From JAYTQG01 sp043746815 (GTDB lineage Bacteria; Actinomycetota; Thermoleophilia; Miltoncostaeales; Miltoncostaeaceae), in assembly GCA_043746815.1 (NCBI GenBank), contig JAYTQG010000178.1, positions 1-8,126 of the forward strand: a stretch of 8,126 nt of DNA. Direction: 5' to 3'. This document shows positions 4,859 to 8,126 of the stretch, one piece after another. The notes beneath the pieces were generated by a model that was given only the letters and a program-made list of their open reading frames with translations, was not told where the DNA came from and ran no database searches. A program made the position numbers and the translations under genes. Numbering within the stretch: position 1 is the first letter of the stretch; every line of letters begins with the position of its first letter.

Positions 4859-5502
4859 CCCACGACGAGGTTTACGCACGCCTCGCAGAGCTGCCGGGCC
4901 TCCACACGACGACTGGCGACGAGGCAAGCCTTCGCGCGCATGTGGGCACCTGCGGTGTCTGCCGCCAGCGCCTCGACACCCTTCAGCGGCTGGAGCGGCA
5001 CCTTGGTGAGTTGGGCAGTGACGCGCCAGCCAGCGCGGCCCTCGCCGCTCGGCTCGCAGAGATCCCTTCCGTGCATCCTCGCGGGGCTGCCTCTCCCCCA
5101 CGGCGGCGCCAACGTTTCAGGGTCGCCGCCGCCGTTGTGTCAGTCGCAGTTGGTATCGGCGGGGTGGTGGTGGTGCAACGCAGTGGTCATGCGCCCGCGC
5201 CGCGAGACCTTGCGTTTGCCGCCAGTGCGAGTCCCCTTCGGGGAAGCATCCGGATTGATCACCTCCGTCCCGGGAACGTCTCCGTACGCCTGACGGCATC
5301 GGGCATGTCGCACGGCGAGATGTACACCCTTTGGATGATCCGGCCGGGTCAACACTTGGCCGCAGCATCGTTCGAGGGCGACGAAGGTGGAGCCTGCACG
5401 ATCACAGGAGCGGCCCCCGATCGGCGGTGGACCGAGGTGATGATCACCCGCGCGGGCAAGCCCGCGACAGCGGCCAATGCGGTCGCAACCGTTGAAATTT
5501 AG
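4855..5502 (+). CDS. Membrane-anchored zinc-type anti-sigma factor (RskA-like)
   Basis: A 215-residue inhibitor of the sigma factor encoded by the overlapping upstream gene. The cytoplasmic N-terminal domain carries the zinc anti-sigma signature H29-x3-C33-x2-C36 (HVGTCGVC) followed by an amphipathic helix (LDTLQRLERHLGEL) that would clamp the sigma factor. A proline/arginine-rich linker (about 74-88) leads to one membrane span (about 89-108, RVAAAVVSVAVGIGGVVVVQ). The outer domain (about 110-215) fits the RskA C-terminal family, with MYTLWMIRPG near 156-165, an AxASFEGDEGG segment, and a C-terminal WTEVMITRAGKPATAANA stretch. It has a single cysteine, C181. As in other systems, signal-triggered proteolysis would free the sigma factor; no protease gene is seen nearby. 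Start ATG 4855 is fixed by the overlap and the sigma stop codon. Confidence 0.9.
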   Translation: MTHDEVYARLAELPGLHTTTGDEASLRAHVGTCGVCRQRLDTLQRLERHLGELGSDAPASAALAARLAEIPSVHPRGAASPPRRRQRFRVAAAVVSVAVGIGGVVVVQRSGHAPAPRDLAFAASASPLRGSIRIDHLRPGNVSVRLTASGMSHGEMYTLWMIRPGQHLAAASFEGDEGGACTITGAAPDRRWTEVMITRAGKPATAANAVATVEI

Positions 5503-5665
5503 AGTGGTCTGGCGCCGAGATGAGGTGGTGGTTCCGGCGAGCGAGACCGAGTGAGACCAGGACGCAGTGTTTCCTTGCAGATCGGGAATCTTCGGGAAAC
5601 CGAGGACGCCGTATCGCGATGCGTCGCAGCCGTTGGAACTGCATCGCTATCTCGTCGGCAGACCA
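5503..5665. other. Convergent intergenic region with a 9-bp inverted repeat at the two gene ends
   Basis: Between the convergent anti-sigma and Tim44-like genes. AGTGGTCTG (5503-5511) directly follows one stop codon, and its exact complement CAGACCACT (5659-5667) directly follows the other on the opposite strand. No GC-rich hairpin with a T tract is seen, so termination is not explained. Confidence 0.35.
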
Positions 5666-7030
5666 CTAACCAGGCGGCATATCGTCGCGCACCGCGCTGA
5701 TCCGCCAGGGCGCATCGTCTGGTCCGTCGAGGGAGAGCGTCCAGCGTCCGTCGAAACGCGACGAGCGGGTCTTTGACCCGCCAACGAGGTCCAGGGTGTT
5801 GCGGTCCTCCACGTAGCGGACGCCTTCAAGTTCCATGTGAACCGTGGCCGTCGGCGGAACGGCCCGAACATCAAGGTCGACCAGCGTGACGGAGCGCACG
5901 ACAGGGTCGCGCACCACAACGCGCAGGCGCTGACCCCCACTTGGCGGGTAGAGCAGTTCGCTCAGGAGCTGCGGCTGTGCGAGGTGAGCAAAGGCGCTGT
6001 CGTCTCCATCGACGGCCTCGGCCCACGCAGTAACACCGCGACGCACCGTGGACTCGATGATGTCGGGATCGAAACGCTTGTCGGCGAGCGACAGATCCCG
6101 GGCTTTCAGCAGCGCCGTCTCAGCATCATGGTCGGCAACCTCGCTGGCACCGACGCCCGCCGGTAGCGCATCCGCAACTGCGGCCTCCACCCGAGACTGG
6201 TCGGTCAGGCGTGCATCCTCGCTGGGGTCCGCTTCGATTGGCGCGCCGAGCTGGTACTCGCCCTCCTCATCCTGCTCGATCGAAAGCAGCATCCACCGCC
6301 CGTCGCGCTTACCGAGCGTCCAGTACTCGCGAAGGTGGCTCTCGCCCGTGGTGTTGCCATCGTGATTGATCTGGGCGCCGGACTGATCCATGACGACGTC
6401 GTTCAACACCGCTGAGACCCGGACCACAACCCGGTCTTCCCGATCTTCCGGCCGGTTTGTCATCCCGACGTACTCGATGTCGCTGGAGCGTACCGAGATG
6501 CGGTTGCTCCATCCCTTCCTCGCGAAGTCCTGGAGGCGGATGCGCCACTCGACCATGAGGTCAGGCGCGACCATCGACGCGAGCGCATCACGATCGTCAC
6601 GGTCCCAGGCCTCCTGAATTGCGACGAAGAGGGCGTTCGCGTCGGCGCGCACTCCGTCCGCGGCGAAGGCGACGTCGTTCTCGGCAGCGACCAGTGCCTT
6701 GCGGTCGATCTCCTCGCGCCGGGCAGCGCGACGGCGCGCGGTCAATGCATCGCGGGTCCGGGTATAGGCCCGACTCCACGTCGCTTTCCGCTTCTCCTGG
6801 ATTGCTCCAAAAACCAGCAGGGCGGCACCCCCACCCACGATGATGAGCAGACCCGGTCCACTGAGGAGTATCCCGCCACCACCGCCGTACCCACGGCCGC
6901 CGCGGCCACCACCACCACGACTGCCACCACCGCCGAACCCGCCACTCCCACCGCCAGCCGCACCGAATGCTGTAACGGCGCTGACGGCGCTTCCCACAAG
7001 CGCGAGGAGCAGGAGGCGGGATTTCTTCAT
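5666..7030 (-). CDS. Tim44-like domain protein, membrane anchored, Gly-rich linker
   Basis: A 454-residue protein of the bacterial TIM44-like family, whose members are thought to sit at the membrane; their biochemical role is not established. Order of parts: signal peptide or first span (1-24), a glycine/serine/arginine-rich low-complexity linker (25-53), a membrane span (about 53-78, ILLSGPGLLIIVGGGAALLVFGAI), and a basic segment (79-112). Next comes a Tim44/NTF2-type domain (about 118-256, with FVAIQEAWDRDDRDALASMV and REYWTLGKRDGRWMLLSIEQ). A second NTF2-like half follows (about 310-454), with the parallel ending SSRFDGRWTLSLDG and DAPWRISAVRDD. Start ATG 7030 is supported by the signal peptide and by a TAAGCT hexamer 6 nt upstream, the spacing of a leaderless mRNA. 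The gene stands alone, convergent to the anti-sigma gene and divergent from the TfoX-like gene. Confidence 0.8.
   Translation of the reverse strand: MKKSRLLLLALVGSAVSAVTAFGAAGGGSGGFGGGGSRGGGGRGGRGYGGGGGILLSGPGLLIIVGGGAALLVFGAIQEKRKATWSRAYTRTRDALTARRRAARREEIDRKALVAAENDVAFAADGVRADANALFVAIQEAWDRDDRDALASMVAPDLMVEWRIRLQDFARKGWSNRISVRSSDIEYVGMTNRPEDREDRVVVRVSAVLNDVVMDQSGAQINHDGNTTGESHLREYWTLGKRDGRWMLLSIEQDEEGEYQLGAPIEADPSEDARLTDQSRVEAAVADALPAGVGASEVADHDAETALLKARDLSLADKRFDPDIIESTVRRGVTAWAEAVDGDDSAFAHLAQPQLLSELLYPPSGGQRLRVVVRDPVVRSVTLVDLDVRAVPPTATVHMELEGVRYVEDRNTLDLVGGSKTRSSRFDGRWTLSLDGPDDAPWRISAVRDDMPPG
6878..6957 (-). repeat. Low-complexity glycine-codon tract in the Tim44-like gene
   Basis: Imperfect GGN-rich triplet repetition encoding the Gly/Ser/Arg linker (about residues 25-51). 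Prone to slippage and length variation between strains; the frame is intact here. Confidence 0.7.
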
Positions 7031-7036
7031 GCACCT

Positions 7037-7065
7037 AGCTTAGGAGGTACCCGTGTCGTTTGACG
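7037..7065 (-). promoter_or_regulatory. Predicted leaderless promoter of the Tim44-like gene
   Basis: TAAGCT on the minus strand (7042-7037) lies 6 nt before the ATG at 7030, matching a -10 box for a leaderless transcript. A weak -35 candidate (GTCAAA, 7064-7059) is 16 nt further upstream and sits inside the small dyad GTCGT-TTG-ACGAC (7055-7067), which could be an operator. Confidence 0.45.
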
Positions 7066-7146
7066 ACCCATTGGTGACACCCTGGCCGGAGGCCCGACGG
7101 TATGGATCGCAGTCCGACCGCGCGTCGCGCGGGCGCGCGCCACTAC

Positions 7147-7152
7147 TAGGCT
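7147..7152 (+). promoter_or_regulatory. Predicted -10 box of the TfoX-like gene (leaderless)
   Basis: TAGGCT lies 6 nt before the ATG at 7159 and no Shine-Dalgarno sequence is present in between. The arrangement copies that of the Tim44-like gene. No clear -35 box is visible in the very GC-rich stretch upstream. Confidence 0.45.
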
Positions 7153-7158
7153 GCGGCC

Positions 7159-7491
7159 ATGGACAAGAAGAAGGTCCCACCACCCCCGGAGTACACAGCC
7201 TTGGTCGAGGGGCTTGCGGCCCAATACCCCGACGTCAGCACGGGCGCCATGTTCGGCATGACGTGTCTGAAGGTTCATGGGAAGGCATTCGCGGGCAGCT
7301 ACGCAGGGGGCGCGGTGTTCAAGTTGGCGCCTATCGAGGTCGCCACGGCGCTGGCACTTCCAGGGGCCGAGCCGTTCGACCCGTCTGGTCGGGGCGCTCC
7401 GATGAAGGCGTGGGTTGTCCTGCCTATCTCACTGGTGGTGCACTGGGCGACGTTCGCGGAGTCCGCGATCGCGTTCGTTAGCCCAGTTTGA
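7159..7491 (+). CDS. TfoX N-terminal domain protein
   Basis: A 110-residue cytoplasmic protein consisting of a single TfoX N-terminal domain. Family marks are TGAMFGMTCLKVHGKAFAG (residues 28-46), GGAVFKL (50-56), and the highly typical GRGAPMKAWVVLP (78-89 region), where most relatives have PMKEW or PMREW. Proteobacterial TfoX/Sxy is a two-domain competence regulator. Stand-alone N-terminal domains are widespread and mostly uncharacterised, so a competence role should not be assumed. The ATG at 7159 is chosen because MDKKK opens the domain at the usual distance and a -10-like TAGGCT precedes it by 6 nt. Its last 14 nt overlap the end of the convergent beta-propeller gene. Confidence 0.85.
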   Translation: MDKKKVPPPPEYTALVEGLAAQYPDVSTGAMFGMTCLKVHGKAFAGSYAGGAVFKLAPIEVATALALPGAEPFDPSGRGAPMKAWVVLPISLVVHWATFAESAIAFVSPV

Positions 7492-8126
7492 AGGTCTTGA
7501 TGGGCTTCAGAATCCGGACCGGAAAACTTCGATCAAAGCGATTTGGAGCTGACGCCGTTTTGTCGGTGTAGACCCGAAGACGGTACCGGCCTGGCGGTAC
7601 AGGCATCGAGTTGAAACCGAGGAACCGAACCTGGCTCGTCCCCGCTCCGAGCAGCCATGCCTGGCGGGTCCGTGCGACAACCTTCGACGCCGTCCCCGCC
7701 CTGGACCGCAACTCGGCCCGGACGCGCCCCGCCTTCGCGCGCTGGACGCGGATGATGGTGCCAAGTCGCCGGTCGCCGAGACAGCCCTCCTCGTTACACG
7801 TCGCGCTGAAGCTCGTGTGGCTAAGTCCAACGGTCGCCTTCGTTACGACCGGTTCGCGAACGGGACGCACCCGGTGGAGGAGTCCGTCCTCCGTGGAGTA
7901 GGCGATGGTGTTGTCGGCGAGTTCCCGGGCACCGACAAGCTCCGCCCCTGTCGACTGGGTCCAATGTTGCGTTCCCGTGGGGGTGATCGCGGCCAGCGAG
8001 TAGTGCGGCCCTTCGAGATCCGTAACCGTCCGTTTGACGAGCACGTCGCCGGAGGCGGTCAGCGACAGCGAACTTCCCTCGACGATCCAACGCTCAGCGC
8101 CCGTTGTGGCGTCGATGGCGCGGACG
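7478..8126 (-). CDS. Beta-propeller (PQQ-like repeat) exported protein, partial (N-terminus off window)
   Basis: Only the last 215 residues are in the window; the frame is open to the right edge, so the internal GTG at 8044 is not the start. The first visible residues, VRAIDATTGAERWIVEG, are a classic PQQ/WD40-like blade ending (AxDxxTGxxxW). SLAAITPTGTQHWTQSTGAELVG and then IAYSTEDGLLHRVRP look like one or two further blades. After that comes a C-terminal domain of a different kind (about the last 115 residues) with the pair CNEEGC, likely a disulfide, and strand-rich text such as SQVRFLGFNSMPVPPGRYRLRVYTD, resembling an Ig/FN3-like surface module. An extracytoplasmic location is inferred, as no signal peptide is visible here. 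The stop TAA at 7480-7478 lies inside the TfoX-like gene end. Specific function unknown. Confidence 0.75.
   Translation of the reverse strand, partial: VRAIDATTGAERWIVEGSSLSLTASGDVLVKRTVTDLEGPHYSLAAITPTGTQHWTQSTGAELVGARELADNTIAYSTEDGLLHRVRPVREPVVTKATVGLSHTSFSATCNEEGCLGDRRLGTIIRVQRAKAGRVRAELRSRAGTASKVVARTRQAWLLGAGTSQVRFLGFNSMPVPPGRYRLRVYTDKTASAPNRFDRSFPVRILKPIKTFKLG

Noticed and set aside
6205..6235. Another TGCATCC inside the Tim44-like gene as an ECF promoter
   Set aside because: No CGTGTAG-like box at the 15-nt spacing, and it lies within coding sequence; the same holds for the copy near 5082.
7053..7481. 142-codon ORF starting at GTG 7053 after AGGAGG
   Set aside because: Runs out of frame over the clear TfoX-domain gene and its translation is Gly/Arg-rich. 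The initiation site is kept only as a low-interest observation.

Overview
This is a GC-rich bacterial window, most likely from a high-GC Actinomycetota. A SigK/RskA-type sigma/anti-sigma pair, many GTG starts, and two genes whose -10-like hexamer sits only 6 nt before the ATG (typical of leaderless genes) all fit. A Thermoleophilia-like origin is a guess from style, not a proven assignment. There are ten protein-coding genes, two of them cut by the window edges. I see no rRNA, tRNA, CRISPR array, IS element or other mobile DNA.

Left part (1-2695, all minus strand): a vitamin B12 uptake operon. Transcription runs right to left through a cobalamin riboswitch (about 2518-2378), a Shine-Dalgarno-masking hairpin, the substrate-binding protein btuF, the permease btuC and the ATPase btuD, which runs off the left edge. 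The three genes are chained by 1-nt and 4-nt overlaps. The riboswitch is what fixes the substrate as a cobalamin, since the protein families alone would also fit heme or siderophores. Just upstream lies an unannotated 40-residue single-span membrane peptide (2573-2695) with a strong RBS. Upstream of that, 2696-2974 is gene-free but holds two strong RNA-type inverted repeats.

Middle (2975-5502): two divergent operons. On the minus strand, a secreted TlpA/ResA-type thioredoxin-like protein (WCPEC active site) is followed by a short CcdA-type membrane electron carrier. On the plus strand, an ECF sigma factor overlaps its zinc-motif anti-sigma factor (RskA type) by ATGA. The 95-bp intergenic region has exact dyad symmetry, CTACACG-N15-GGATGCATCC-N15-CGTGTAG. 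It reads as two identical ECF promoters back to back with interlocked -35 elements. The simplest model is that the sigma factor activates itself and the thiol-redox operon from one shared palindrome, making this an envelope thiol-stress module.

Right part (5666-8126): a minus-strand Tim44-like membrane-anchored protein with a glycine-rich linker, a divergently transcribed small TfoX N-terminal-domain protein, and, convergent with it and overlapping by 14 nt, the C-terminal part of an exported beta-propeller (PQQ-like repeat) protein cut by the right edge.
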